Assembly (NCBI RefSeq): GCF_040892595.1
Contig: NZ_JBFRYB010000001.1
Coordinates: forward strand, 2,108,001 to 2,172,000
Source: Zhongshania sp. R06B22
GTDB lineage: Bacteria > Pseudomonadota > Gammaproteobacteria > Pseudomonadales > Spongiibacteraceae
Reading direction: 5' to 3'
DNA: 64,000 bases
Made by a program: the position numbers and the translations under genes
The notes under the pieces: model-generated
Database searches by the model: none
The model's input: only the letters and a program-made list of their open reading frames with translations
Told to the model about the DNA's origin: nothing
In this document: one piece after another, positions 54,506 to 64,000 of the stretch
Layout of the letters: every line of letters starts with the position of its first letter
Numbering within the stretch: the first letter of the stretch is position 1

Positions 54506-54624
54506 GTGGTGCAAGTCGGTTCTGCGGCGTACACTGAATGCTGCAAGGGCACACCGGGTGAAAAGGGCCTTATCGGGCAATAATCATTCACGCGACCACT
54601 TCCCTTATTTTTAGGTGGACAGGA

Positions 54625-57459
54625 ATGCAGAAAAATTCGATGGAGCTTCTATGGAAGAGCTCGCATATATCTGGCGGAAATGCGACCTACGTAGAAGAGT
54701 TGTATGAAAGCTACCTCGCAGATCCAAACGCCGTTTCTGATGAATGGCGCGACTATTTCCAGCAACTTCCCCGCGTCAGTGAAGGCACGATCCACGATAT
54801 TCCCCATTCGCCTGTTCGAGAGCATTTTGCCCAACTTGCAAAAACTCCTATTCGCAGTAATGGGCCAGTCAATAGCGATATCAGTGTTCATGAACGCAAA
54901 CAAATCCGGGTTATTCAATTAGTCAGTGCTTATCGGCAACGTGGCCATCAAGAAGCTGAGCTCGACCCACTGGGTTTATGGCAGCGTAGCCGCGTACCAG
55001 ATCTAGAGTTGCAATATCACCAGCTCAGCGAAGCCGATTTCGATACTACTTTCCAAACTGGCAGTCTTTACATCGGTAAAGATCAAGCGACTTTAAAGGA
55101 CATCTACGGTGCCTTGCGTGCAACTTACTGCCGTTCAGTCGGCGCTGAGTTTATGCACATCGTCGACACGCGCGAGCGGACTTGGATCCAGCAACGTATG
55201 GAGAGTGTACGTTCGCAGCCGCAGTTTGGACTTGAGGTTCGAACACATTTGTTGGAGCGTCTAACGGCCGCCGAAGGTTTGGAAAAATCCTTGGGGTCTA
55301 AATATCCAGGTACCAAACGCTTTGGCTTAGAAGGTGGTGAAAGCTTAATTCCGATGATGGATGCCATTATTCAACGCGCTGGATCTTATGGCGCAAAAGA
55401 GATGGTTATTGGTATGGCTCACCGTGGCCGCCTCAATCTTTTGGTTAATATCTTGGGTAAAAGTCCTGCTGAATTGTTTGATGAGTTTGAAGGCAAGGTC
55501 AAATATCAGGGTTCTGCCGACGTTAAGTATCACCAAGGTTTCTCGTCGAATGTGATGACCTCCGGTGGTGAAGTACATTTGGCATTGGCATTTAATCCAT
55601 CGCATTTGGAGATTGTTTCACCTGTTGTGGAAGGCTCGGTGCGCGCGCGACAGGATCGTCGAAACGATCCTATTGGCGATAAAGTTGTGCCCGTGGTTTT
55701 GCACGGAGACGCCGCATTTGCTGGTCAGGGCGTTGTTATGGAGACATTTCAAATGTCTCAAACCCGCGCATACAAAACCGGTGGCACAGTGCATATCGTC
55801 ATCAATAACCAGGTTGGTTTCACTACCAGCCTGCAAGAAGATGCACGTTCGACTGAGTACTGCACTGACGTAGCAAAAATGGTTCAGGCACCGATTTTTC
55901 ATGTTAATGGCGACGATCCGGAAGCCGTGTTGTTTGTCAGCCAAATGGCGGCAGACTTCCGTCAAGAGTTTAAGAAAGATGTGGTGGTAGATCTTATTTG
56001 CTATCGGCGTCGCGGGCACAATGAGGCTGATGAGCCATCTGGCACCCAGCCGTTGATGTATAGCAAAATCAGTAAGCAGAAAACCACCCGTGAGCTCTAC
56101 GTAAATAAATTGCTTGAAGAAGGCATTATAAGCAAAGAACTTGCCGATAAAATGGCCGACGATTATCGTCAGGCACTGGATAATGGTGAGCACGTAGCCA
56201 AAAGTCTCGTTATGCAGCCGAACACTGAGCTGTTTGTTGATTGGACGCCGTATCTTGGTCACGCTTGGGATGTTGCTGGCGACACGTCAATCGATTCAAA
56301 ATTATTTAAAGAGACTGCTGAACTTGTTAACGCCGTGCCTGAAGGTATCGTTGTCCAGCGCCAAGTCGCCAAGATTTACGAAGATCGTCGAAAAATGGCA
56401 GTCGGTGCGATGCCCATTAACTGGGGTTTTGCGGAGGTTTTGGCGTACGGCACGCTGCTAAAGCAGGGGCACAAAGTACGCCTAACGGGTCAGGATGTCG
56501 GTCGCGGTACCTTTTCGCATCGTCATGCGGTATTGCATAGCCAGTCAGATGCTCGTCGTTATGTTCCGCTGCAGAATATGTCTGCTGACCAGCCAGATTT
56601 CTCAATTTTCGACTCATTGCTATCAGAGGAAGCTGTGCTTGCCTTTGAATATGGCTACTCAACAACACAGCCAGATTCTCTGGTCATTTGGGAAGCTCAG
56701 TTTGGTGACTTTGCCAATGGTGCGCAGGTTGTTGTCGATCAGTTTATAAGCAGTGGTGAGTTAAAGTGGGGCCGTTTGTGTGGTCTGACCATGCTGTTGC
56801 CACATGGCTATGAAGGGCAGGGACCAGAGCATTCATCTGCTCGACTAGAGCGGTTCTTGCAGCTGTGTGCTGAGCACAATATTCAAGTTTGCGTGCCGTC
56901 CACACCCGCGCAGGTTTATCATATGTTGCGCCGTCAGGCGATTCGGCCTTTACGTCGGCCACTGGTGGTAATGTCACCTAAGAGTTTGCTTCGCCATAAA
57001 GAAGCGGTTTCAAGCATAGAAGAATTAACTCAGGGTCAATTCCAAAACGTGATTGATGAGACTGATGATATCGATAAGTCAAAAGTCACACGGATGGTTC
57101 TGTGTAGCGGTAAAGTGTATTACGACCTGCGAGCAGCGCGTCGCGAACACGGCAAAGATTCGGTTGCCTTGGTTCGCCTCGAGCAGGTGTATCCCTTTCC
57201 CTACGACGATTTACGCAATGCCATTGCTAGTTATCCAAATCTTAAAAAAGTGGTTTGGTGTCAGGAAGAGCCCCGTAATCAGGGCGCTTGGTATAATAGT
57301 CGTCACCGGATGACTCGCGTAATTCGTAGCTTTAAGCCTGAGAAAAACCTACTGTTGGGTTATGTTGGGCGAGAGCCTTCAGCGTCACCCGCGGCTGGAT
57401 ATATGGCTTTGCACCTTGCTCAACAAGAGAAATTTATTAAACAGGCATTAAAACTGTAG
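54625..57459 (+). CDS. sucA: 2-Oxoglutarate dehydrogenase E1 component
   Basis: 944 residues (E. coli 933); decarboxylates 2-oxoglutarate with thiamine diphosphate and passes succinyl to lipoyl-SucB. Seen are the N-terminal region that binds E2 (ELLWKSSHISGGNATYVEELYESYL), the HRGRLNLLVNILGK motif near 270, GDAAFAGQGVVMETF and INNQVGFTT (thiamine diphosphate region), and RRRGHNEADEPSGTQPLMY near 455. It is the first gene of sucAB-lpd-sucCD, with GGTGGACAGGA before the ATG. Confidence 0.97.
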   Translation: MQKNSMELLWKSSHISGGNATYVEELYESYLADPNAVSDEWRDYFQQLPRVSEGTIHDIPHSPVREHFAQLAKTPIRSNGPVNSDISVHERKQIRVIQLVSAYRQRGHQEAELDPLGLWQRSRVPDLELQYHQLSEADFDTTFQTGSLYIGKDQATLKDIYGALRATYCRSVGAEFMHIVDTRERTWIQQRMESVRSQPQFGLEVRTHLLERLTAAEGLEKSLGSKYPGTKRFGLEGGESLIPMMDAIIQRAGSYGAKEMVIGMAHRGRLNLLVNILGKSPAELFDEFEGKVKYQGSADVKYHQGFSSNVMTSGGEVHLALAFNPSHLEIVSPVVEGSVRARQDRRNDPIGDKVVPVVLHGDAAFAGQGVVMETFQMSQTRAYKTGGTVHIVINNQVGFTTSLQEDARSTEYCTDVAKMVQAPIFHVNGDDPEAVLFVSQMAADFRQEFKKDVVVDLICYRRRGHNEADEPSGTQPLMYSKISKQKTTRELYVNKLLEEGIISKELADKMADDYRQALDNGEHVAKSLVMQPNTELFVDWTPYLGHAWDVAGDTSIDSKLFKETAELVNAVPEGIVVQRQVAKIYEDRRKMAVGAMPINWGFAEVLAYGTLLKQGHKVRLTGQDVGRGTFSHRHAVLHSQSDARRYVPLQNMSADQPDFSIFDSLLSEEAVLAFEYGYSTTQPDSLVIWEAQFGDFANGAQVVVDQFISSGELKWGRLCGLTMLLPHGYEGQGPEHSSARLERFLQLCAEHNIQVCVPSTPAQVYHMLRRQAIRPLRRPLVVMSPKSLLRHKEAVSSIEELTQGQFQNVIDETDDIDKSKVTRMVLCSGKVYYDLRAARREHGKDSVALVRLEQVYPFPYDDLRNAIASYPNLKKVVWCQEEPRNQGAWYNSRHRMTRVIRSFKPEKNLLLGYVGREPSASPAAGYMALHLAQQEKFIKQALKL

Positions 57460-57518
57460 AGTTTTAATCAACTTTTAGAGACTGTCTCGTACAGCGACAT
57501 TAATTGACAGGAAGAGTG

Positions 57519-58727
57519 ATGAGTACTGATATAAAAGCGCCAACATTTCCGGAATCAGTCGCCGATGGTTCTATTGCAACGTGGCATAAAAAAGTCGGCG
57601 AAGCCGTGTCACGTGACGAGCCTTTAGTTGATATTGAAACCGATAAGGTCGTATTAGAAGTAGTTGCACCCGCTGACGGCGTGCTAAAGGAAATTCTTAA
57701 GGGCGAGGGCGAGATCGTTCTGAGTGATGAACTTCTTGCCTTGTTTGATGAAGGTGGGGCGGCGAGCGCAGCGGATGCCGCGCCGGCGGAAGCAGAGTCA
57801 GAAGCGGCGCCTGCGGCTAGCGCTGATCTTAAAATTAGTCCGGCTGCGCGTAAAATGCTGGATGAAAAAGGCATCGATGCGGCGGCAGTTACAGGTACTG
57901 GCAAAGGCGGCGTCATTACCAAAGAAGACGTTGTTAACCACAAGCCTGCCTCGGCGCCTGCCGCTAAGCCAGCACCTGCGGCGGCGCCCGTTGCCGCTCC
58001 AGTCGTTGACGTGCCTGCGGGCGAGCGAGTGGAAAAGCGTGTGCCAATGACGCGTTTGCGCAAGCGTATCGCTGAGCGTTTGCTTGAAGCAACCCACACC
58101 ACGGCGATGTTGACGACCTTTAATGAAGTAAATATGAAGCCGGTTATGGATCTGCGTAGTCAATACAAAGATTTGTTTGAAAAATCGCATAATGGCACTC
58201 GCTTAGGTTTTATGGGCTTTTTTGTTAAAGCGGCTTGCGAAGCACTTAAACGCTTCCCCGCCGTCAACGCCTCGCTTGATGGCGATGACGTGGTATATCA
58301 CGGTTTCCAAGATGTCGGCGTGGCGGTGTCTACCGAGAAAGGCTTGGTTGTGCCGGTGCTACGCGACGCAGAAAATATGAGTTTGGCGAAGATTGAGGAA
58401 AAAGTGCGTGAGTATGGCCTGCGCGCTAAAGACGGAAAGCTTTCTATAGAAGATATGACCGGCGGTACGTTTACCATCACTAACGGTGGGGTATTTGGCT
58501 CATTGTTATCTACGCCTATTTTAAACCCGCCACAAACGGCTATTTTGGGTATGCATAAAATCCAAGATCGGCCAATGGCGGTGAATGGAGAAGTGGTTAT
58601 TCAGCCCATGATGTACTTGGCGCTGTCTTATGATCACCGCTTGGTTGACGGTAAAGACGCGGTTCAATTTCTTGTCGCGATTAAAGACTTGATTGAAGAT
58701 CCAGCACGGATTCTGCTAGAAATTTAA
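57519..58727 (+). CDS. sucB: Dihydrolipoyl succinyltransferase (E2 of 2-oxoglutarate dehydrogenase)
   Basis: I start at ATG 57519 ([13 protein letters not shown]), with AGGAAGAG just before it; an in-frame TTG at 57504 is less likely. 402 residues. One lipoyl domain with Lys43 in DIETDKVV, an Ala/Pro-rich linker, the peripheral-subunit-binding domain ([22 protein letters not shown]), a second Ala/Pro linker, and the catalytic domain with DHRLVDG near the C terminus. The size matches E. coli SucB (405). Confidence 0.97.
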   Translation: MSTDIKAPTFPESVADGSIATWHKKVGEAVSRDEPLVDIETDKVVLEVVAPADGVLKEILKGEGEIVLSDELLALFDEGGAASAADAAPAEAESEAAPAASADLKISPAARKMLDEKGIDAAAVTGTGKGGVITKEDVVNHKPASAPAAKPAPAAAPVAAPVVDVPAGERVEKRVPMTRLRKRIAERLLEATHTTAMLTTFNEVNMKPVMDLRSQYKDLFEKSHNGTRLGFMGFFVKAACEALKRFPAVNASLDGDDVVYHGFQDVGVAVSTEKGLVVPVLRDAENMSLAKIEEKVREYGLRAKDGKLSIEDMTGGTFTITNGGVFGSLLSTPILNPPQTAILGMHKIQDRPMAVNGEVVIQPMMYLALSYDHRLVDGKDAVQFLVAIKDLIEDPARILLEI

Positions 58728-58736
58728 TCGAGCTGA

Positions 58737-60266
<1,530 letters not shown>

Positions 60267-60288
60267 ATTTGCGGTAGTGCGCGAAATT

Positions 60289-60373
60289 CGGGAAAATACG
60301 CATCCCGACTTTGCGTTGTTACGGCAATGTGCAGAGGAAGCGGGCCAAGTCACTGACAGGATCTAGCTCGCTT
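60289..60373 (+). promoter_or_regulatory. Structured leader of sucC (possible sucC RNA motif)
   Basis: Two hairpins stand in front of sucC: CGGGA (60289-60293) with TCCCG (60303-60307), and AAGCGGGC (60338-60345) with GCTCGCTT (60366-60373), the second with one G-T pair and a 20-base loop. Rfam contains a conserved sucC RNA motif in gammaproteobacteria. I cannot align it here, so the identity is a suggestion. Confidence 0.4.
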
Positions 60374-60406
60374 AACACTTCCACAGACCGAGATGGTAAT
60401 TCCAAC

Positions 60407-61573
60407 ATGAACCTTCACGAGTACCAGGGCAAACAGTTGTTTGCTGAATATGGGCTACCTGTTTCTATAGGTTATGCCTGTGATACCCCGGAAGAAGCTG
60501 CAGCTGCAGCTGATAAAATTGGCGGTGACAAATGGGTTGTTAAAGCCCAAGTTCACGCTGGTGGCCGAGGCAAAGCTGGCGGCGTTAAGCTAGTTACCAG
60601 CAAAGACGAGATCAAGGCATTTGCTGAAAAGTGGCTGGGTAAAAACCTAGTAACCTATCAGACCGATGAGAATGGTCAGCCTGTTTCTAAAATCTTGGTT
60701 GAATCATGTACTGATATCGATCAGGAATTATATTTGGGTGCGGTAGTAGACCGCGCTTCACGTCGTATCGTTTTCATGGCATCTACTGAAGGTGGCGTTG
60801 AGATTGAAAAAGTTGCAGAAGAGACTCCAGAGAAGATTCTCAAAGCAATTATTGATCCGATGACGGGCGCTCAGCCATACCAAGGCCGCGAATTGGCTTT
60901 CAAATTGGGTTTGAATCCAACTCAGGTTAAGCAGTTTGTTCATATTTTTCTGGGCTTGGCTAAATTGTTCGAAGACAAAGATTTGGCCCTGATGGAAGTT
61001 AACCCTCTAGTTATTACTAGCGAAGGAAACTTGCACTGCCTAGACGCCAAATTGGTTGTCGATAGCAATGCGATGTATCGTCATCCTGAATTGAAGGCGA
61101 TGCATGACCCTTCTCAGGAAGATGCTCGCGAAGCGCACGCGGCTAGTTTTGAATTGAACTACGTGGCACTGGACGGCAATATTGGCTGCATGGTCAATGG
61201 TGCAGGCTTGGCTATGGGTACCATGGATATTGTTAAATTACACGGCGGTGCGCCAGCTAACTTCCTTGACGTAGGCGGCGGTGCAACCAAGGAACGCGTT
61301 TCTGAAGCATTCAAAATTATATTGTCAGACGACAGCGTTAAAGCGGTTCTGGTAAATATTTTTGGCGGTATTGTACGTTGCGATTTGATCGCTGACGGTA
61401 TCATCGGTGCAGTCCAGGAAGTGGGTGTAAAGATTCCTGTTGTTGTTCGCCTCGAAGGTAACAATGCAGATGTCGGGTCCAAAATTCTTGCAGAAAGCGG
61501 TCTTAATATTATCGCTGCTAACAGCCTCACTGAAGCGGCTGAAACAGTCGTAAAAGCAGCGGAGGGTAAATAA
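60407..61573 (+). CDS. sucC: Succinyl-CoA synthetase beta subunit
   Basis: The start is ATG 60407 ([18 protein letters not shown]), matching the standard N terminus; the frame is open for 32 codons upstream inside the leader. 388 residues as in E. coli. The N-terminal ATP-grasp domain ([26 protein letters not shown]) and the C-terminal CoA-ligase domain ([13 protein letters not shown]) are clear. It makes ATP from succinyl-CoA with SucD. Stop and sucD start overlap (TAATG). Confidence 0.97.
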   Translation: MNLHEYQGKQLFAEYGLPVSIGYACDTPEEAAAAADKIGGDKWVVKAQVHAGGRGKAGGVKLVTSKDEIKAFAEKWLGKNLVTYQTDENGQPVSKILVESCTDIDQELYLGAVVDRASRRIVFMASTEGGVEIEKVAEETPEKILKAIIDPMTGAQPYQGRELAFKLGLNPTQVKQFVHIFLGLAKLFEDKDLALMEVNPLVITSEGNLHCLDAKLVVDSNAMYRHPELKAMHDPSQEDAREAHAASFELNYVALDGNIGCMVNGAGLAMGTMDIVKLHGGAPANFLDVGGGATKERVSEAFKIILSDDSVKAVLVNIFGGIVRCDLIADGIIGAVQEVGVKIPVVVRLEGNNADVGSKILAESGLNIIAANSLTEAAETVVKAAEGK

Positions 61574-62445
61574 TGAGCGTTTTACTTAACAAAGATACTA
61601 AAGTTATCTGCCAGGGCTTCACCGGCGCACAGGGTACTTTTCACTCTGAACAAGCCATAGCTTACGGTACTAAAATGGTCGGTGGCGTAACACCGGGCAA
61701 AGGTGGTCAAGAGCATTTGGGCCTTCCTGTCTTCAATACCGTTGCAGATGCAGTGGCCACTACTGGTGCAGAAGCGTCAGTTATTTATGTGCCTGCCGCA
61801 TTTTGCAAAGACTCCATCCTCGAAGCTGCAACTTCTGGTATCAAACTAATTGTTTGTATCACTGAAGGCATTCCAACTTTGGATATGCTGGAATGTAAAG
61901 TGAAGTGCGACGAGATGGGTGTGCGTTTAATCGGACCAAACTGTCCTGGTGTTATCACTCCAGGCGAAAGCAAGATCGGCATTATGCCCGGTCACATTCA
62001 CTTGCCAGGTAAAGTAGGTATTGTATCGCGCTCAGGTACTTTGACTTATGAAGCCGTTAAGCAGACTACTGACTATGGTTTCGGCCAGTCTACCTGTGTA
62101 GGTATAGGTGGCGACCCAATTCCAGGCTCTAGCTTCATCGATATTTTGGAAATGTTCCAGAATGATCCACAGACCGAAGCGATCGTCATGATCGGTGAGA
62201 TTGGTGGTACTGCTGAAGAAGAAGCGGCTGCTTACATCAAGGCAAACGTAAGCAAGCCTGTTGTATCTTACATTGCTGGTGTTACTGCACCTGCTGGTAA
62301 GCGTATGGGGCATGCCGGTGCGATTATCTCTGGTGGTAAGGGTACTGCAGATGAGAAGTTTGCAGCGCTGCAAGATGCTGGTGTTAAAACAGTTCGCTCT
62401 TTGGCCGATATAGGCAAAGCGCTTAAGGAAATTACCGGCTGGTAA
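61573..62445 (+). CDS. sucD: Succinyl-CoA synthetase alpha subunit
   Basis: 290 residues (E. coli SucD 289). CoA-binding domain at the N terminus ([21 protein letters not shown]), then the succinate/ligase region [24 protein letters not shown]. The phosphorylated active-site His is in [21 protein letters not shown] near residue 246. It works as a heterodimer or tetramer with SucC. It is the last gene of the operon, followed by a terminator. Confidence 0.97.
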   Translation: MSVLLNKDTKVICQGFTGAQGTFHSEQAIAYGTKMVGGVTPGKGGQEHLGLPVFNTVADAVATTGAEASVIYVPAAFCKDSILEAATSGIKLIVCITEGIPTLDMLECKVKCDEMGVRLIGPNCPGVITPGESKIGIMPGHIHLPGKVGIVSRSGTLTYEAVKQTTDYGFGQSTCVGIGGDPIPGSSFIDILEMFQNDPQTEAIVMIGEIGGTAEEEAAAYIKANVSKPVVSYIAGVTAPAGKRMGHAGAIISGGKGTADEKFAALQDAGVKTVRSLADIGKALKEITGW

Positions 62446-62464
62446 GTTCTAGGTACTGTGTTTG

Positions 62465-62491
62465 AAAAAGGCGGCTTCGGCCGCCTTTTTT
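62465..62491 (+). terminator. Rho-independent terminator after sucD
   Basis: GGCGGC (62470-62475) with GCCGCC (62480-62485), a TTCG loop, an A-run before and TTTTTT (62486-62491) after. It closes the sdh-suc operon. Confidence 0.92.
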
Positions 62492-62533
62492 GGTTTCCGC
62501 TTACCTGTTTTACCTCTAATTAAGACCTTGCCC

Positions 62534-62561
62534 AAACAAGTGAATGATGATTCACTTGTTT
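62534..62561. promoter_or_regulatory. Palindromic operator in front of the TetR gene
   Basis: AAACAAGTGAAT (62534-62545) and ATTCACTTGTTT (62550-62561) are perfect 12-base inverted arms around a GATG centre, 28 bp in all. It lies 19 bp before the TetR-family start codon, where a repressor could block its own promoter. The TGAAT/ATTCA core resembles sites of TetR regulators of fatty-acid genes; that link is by analogy. Confidence 0.75.
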
Positions 62562-62580
62562 GCTAGTTTATGGAGTCCTT

Positions 62581-63198
62581 ATGGCATACCGCGAAACGCC
62601 CTTGGTGACGCAGCGAAAGGCCGCACAAAAGTCTGCTTTGCTTCACGCCGCTGAATCGCTGGTGAGAGAGGGCGGCTTTGGCGCCTTAACGATTCAAGCT
62701 TTGGCGTCTGTGGCTGGGGTTGGGGTTGGCACGGTGTATCGTTATTTTAGCAACAAAGACGAGTTGAGCACCGAGGTCTTCCGTCGCGCGACGATACGCG
62801 AGGTGGAAGCCGTGCAGATCGCGCTATTGTCAGAGGGCCCTGTAGCTATTCGTTTGGCTGCGGCGGCGGAAATCTTTGCGCAACGTGCTTTTGCTGCGCC
62901 TAAATTGGCCTGGGCGCTTATCGCTGAGCCAGTAGACCCAGCGGTAGATTTAGCACGTTTACAGTATCGTAAAAGGTATTCAGCACTTTTTGAGGCGGTG
63001 ATTTCTGAGGGCGTGGAAACCGGTGTGCTGGCGCCTCAACTTCCGTCTCTGTCGGCAGCGGCCTTGGTGGGAGCAATGGCAGAGAGTCTATTGGGTCCAT
63101 TGGTCCATCCGGGCTGTAACGAACAAACAACCAGCGCGTTGCGAGATTTTTGTTTAAGGGCTGTGGGTTTGGTGGACAGTACGGCCGACAAATCGTAG
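62581..63198 (+). CDS. TetR-family transcriptional regulator
   Basis: Starts at ATG 62581 (MAYRETPLVTQRKAAQ), with GGAG at 62571-62574; the open frame extends 7 codons upstream. 205 residues. N-terminal HTH domain of the TetR type (LLHAAESLVREGGFGALTIQALASVAGVGVGTVYRYFSNKDEL) at about 20-65, then the helical ligand domain. It sits directly between a perfect 28-bp palindrome and an AidB-like acyl-CoA dehydrogenase gene, suggesting autoregulation and control of the downstream gene. Ligand unknown, an acyl-CoA being a fair guess. Confidence 0.9.
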   Translation: MAYRETPLVTQRKAAQKSALLHAAESLVREGGFGALTIQALASVAGVGVGTVYRYFSNKDELSTEVFRRATIREVEAVQIALLSEGPVAIRLAAAAEIFAQRAFAAPKLAWALIAEPVDPAVDLARLQYRKRYSALFEAVISEGVETGVLAPQLPSLSAAALVGAMAESLLGPLVHPGCNEQTTSALRDFCLRAVGLVDSTADKS

Positions 63199-63223
63199 CG
63201 TAATTTGAAATGAGGGGAGAGTG

Positions 63224-64000
63224 ATGTCGTTGATTCAAAATAATTCTGATCCGGCGTTTGGGGTGACTGCTGAGACCCACGAGGTCTTCAATCAAGCTGG
63301 TGCTTTAGAGAACTATAATGTATTCAACTGTGATATCCCGCTGCGAGAAATCCTAGCCCATTTCGGTTTAACTGATACTGCTGAGCTAAGTGCCTACGGC
63401 GCTCGATGTGGCAGCGCAGAAGTGATTGCGTGGGGCTTCGAGGCCAATGAAAACAAGCCTCAATTCGACAGTCATGACCGTGTCGGACATCGTATCGATC
63501 TTGTTAAGTTTCATCCTGCGTATCACCAGTTAATGGATATGGCTCTGAGCGAGGGACTGCATTCTGGACCTTGGCGAGAAAATCCGAAGGCCACCCACCT
63601 TAAGCGCGCAGCGCTAAGCTATATGCAGGCGCAGATTGACGCCGGTCACGGCTGTCCGCTAACCATGACGTTTGCCTCTGTACCTACTGTAAAATTGAGT
63701 CCGCGATTGGCGGAGGTTTGGCTTCCCAAAATTCTCAATAATGCTTATCAGCCTGAGAACGTGCCGTACTTTGAGAAGGACGCCGTGACTATCGGAATGG
63801 GAATGACCGAGAAGCAAGGCGGGTCTGATGTGCGGGCAAATACTAGCGTGGCGACGCCGCTCAGCGAGTCTGGCAATGGTGCCTTATACGTTTTGAACGG
63901 GCATAAATGGTTTTTGTCTGCTCCCATGTGTGATGCGTTTTTAATTCTGGCTCAAGCCAAGGGTGGGTTGAGTTGCTTCTTAGTACCGCGATGGCGTGAG
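63224..64000 (+). CDS. AidB-like acyl-CoA dehydrogenase, 3' end outside the window
   Basis: The frame opens at ATG 63224 with AGGGGAGAG at 63213-63221 and continues 259 codons to the window end. The N terminus matches the AidB/isovaleryl-CoA dehydrogenase family: THEVFNQ (near 20), RIDLVKFHPAYHQLM (near 90), AGHGCPLTMTFASVPT (near 145), IGMGMTEKQGGSDVRANT (flavin/substrate region near 190) and NGHKWFLSAPMCDAFLILAQ. AidB proteins are FAD-binding, in E. coli linked to alkylation damage, while others act on acyl-CoA. Control by the adjacent TetR protein is probable. Confidence 0.88.
   Translation, partial: MSLIQNNSDPAFGVTAETHEVFNQAGALENYNVFNCDIPLREILAHFGLTDTAELSAYGARCGSAEVIAWGFEANENKPQFDSHDRVGHRIDLVKFHPAYHQLMDMALSEGLHSGPWRENPKATHLKRAALSYMQAQIDAGHGCPLTMTFASVPTVKLSPRLAEVWLPKILNNAYQPENVPYFEKDAVTIGMGMTEKQGGSDVRANTSVATPLSESGNGALYVLNGHKWFLSAPMCDAFLILAQAKGGLSCFLVPRWRE

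Noticed and set aside
55618..56262. 214-codon open frame opposite sucA.
   Set aside because: Antisense of a clearly coding gene; the residue composition is unlike a real protein and no motif is seen.
57500..58102. 200-codon open frame opposite sucB.
   Set aside because: It is the antisense shadow of the Ala/Pro-rich sucB codons, rich in Ala and Ser, without ribosome site or domain.

Overview
The window is chromosomal DNA of a gammaproteobacterium. The mixture of Pseudomonas-like traits (scpA-scpB-rluB behind rnm and yciO, long periplasmic domains in PstC and PstA, a FimV-type protein, sdhCDAB-sucAB-lpd-sucCD opposite gltA, and DUF2288 and DUF2789 genes) and the moderate G+C content suggest the Cellvibrionales/Spongiibacteraceae area. 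That placement is inference; no rRNA is present. Gene density is high, and I see no insertion sequence, prophage, integrase or CRISPR array.

Layout. 1-2983 (minus): the start of a NasS-like nitrate sensor gene, a decayed gene, then lpxH and ppiB. 3148-6444 (plus): glnS and cysS. 6481-8362 (minus): a folD / DUF374 acyltransferase / VanZ-like operon. 8467-8819: a tRNA Pro-Arg-His operon with a clear promoter. 9172-12314 (minus): a VC0807-family membrane protein, YciI, an SH3 membrane protein, a periplasmic cyclophilin and an unusual pdxJ. 12436-16455 (plus): rnm, yciO, scpA, scpB and rluB, ended by a strong terminator. 16544-21826: rmf, rlmKL, a cold-shock gene and a YgiQ-type radical SAM gene. 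22000-24272: an NfeD/QmcA pair and purU. 24289-33183: a complete phosphate regulon (phoB, phoR, pstS, pstC, pstA, pstB, phoU) with two recognisable Pho boxes. 33225-36527: an AbgT-family transporter and an MFS transporter. 36591-36677: a tandem array of DnaA-box-like 9-mers. 36856-42896: a FimV-like protein, an RluA-type synthase, DUF2288, an unknown 97-residue protein, tmcA and a HIT protein. 42910-49216: an orphan B12-binding radical SAM protein, an SRPBCC protein, cinA, small proteins, an SDR enzyme and a lipoprotein. 49302-62445: the TCA supercluster, gltA (minus) against sdhCDAB-sucAB-lpd-sucCD (plus). 62534-64000: a TetR regulator with a perfect palindromic operator and the start of an AidB-like acyl-CoA dehydrogenase gene.

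The genes are mainly core metabolism and information processing. The TCA block encodes citrate synthase, succinate dehydrogenase, the 2-oxoglutarate dehydrogenase complex and succinyl-CoA synthetase side by side. The pho block joins sensing, transcriptional control and high-affinity phosphate uptake. The YciI-to-RluB block resembles a conserved gammaproteobacterial neighbourhood of chromosome condensation and RNA maturation genes.

The observations most worth a second look are non-coding or atypical: the 12-bp-periodic DnaA-box array before the FimV-like gene; a short leucine-run leader ORF right after the sdhC promoter, with its ribosome binding site able to pair with downstream sequence; structured leaders before sucA and sucC; a PdxJ whose motifs look like the Bacteroidota type; an orphan cobalamin radical SAM enzyme; and a multiply frameshifted pseudogene after lpxH.
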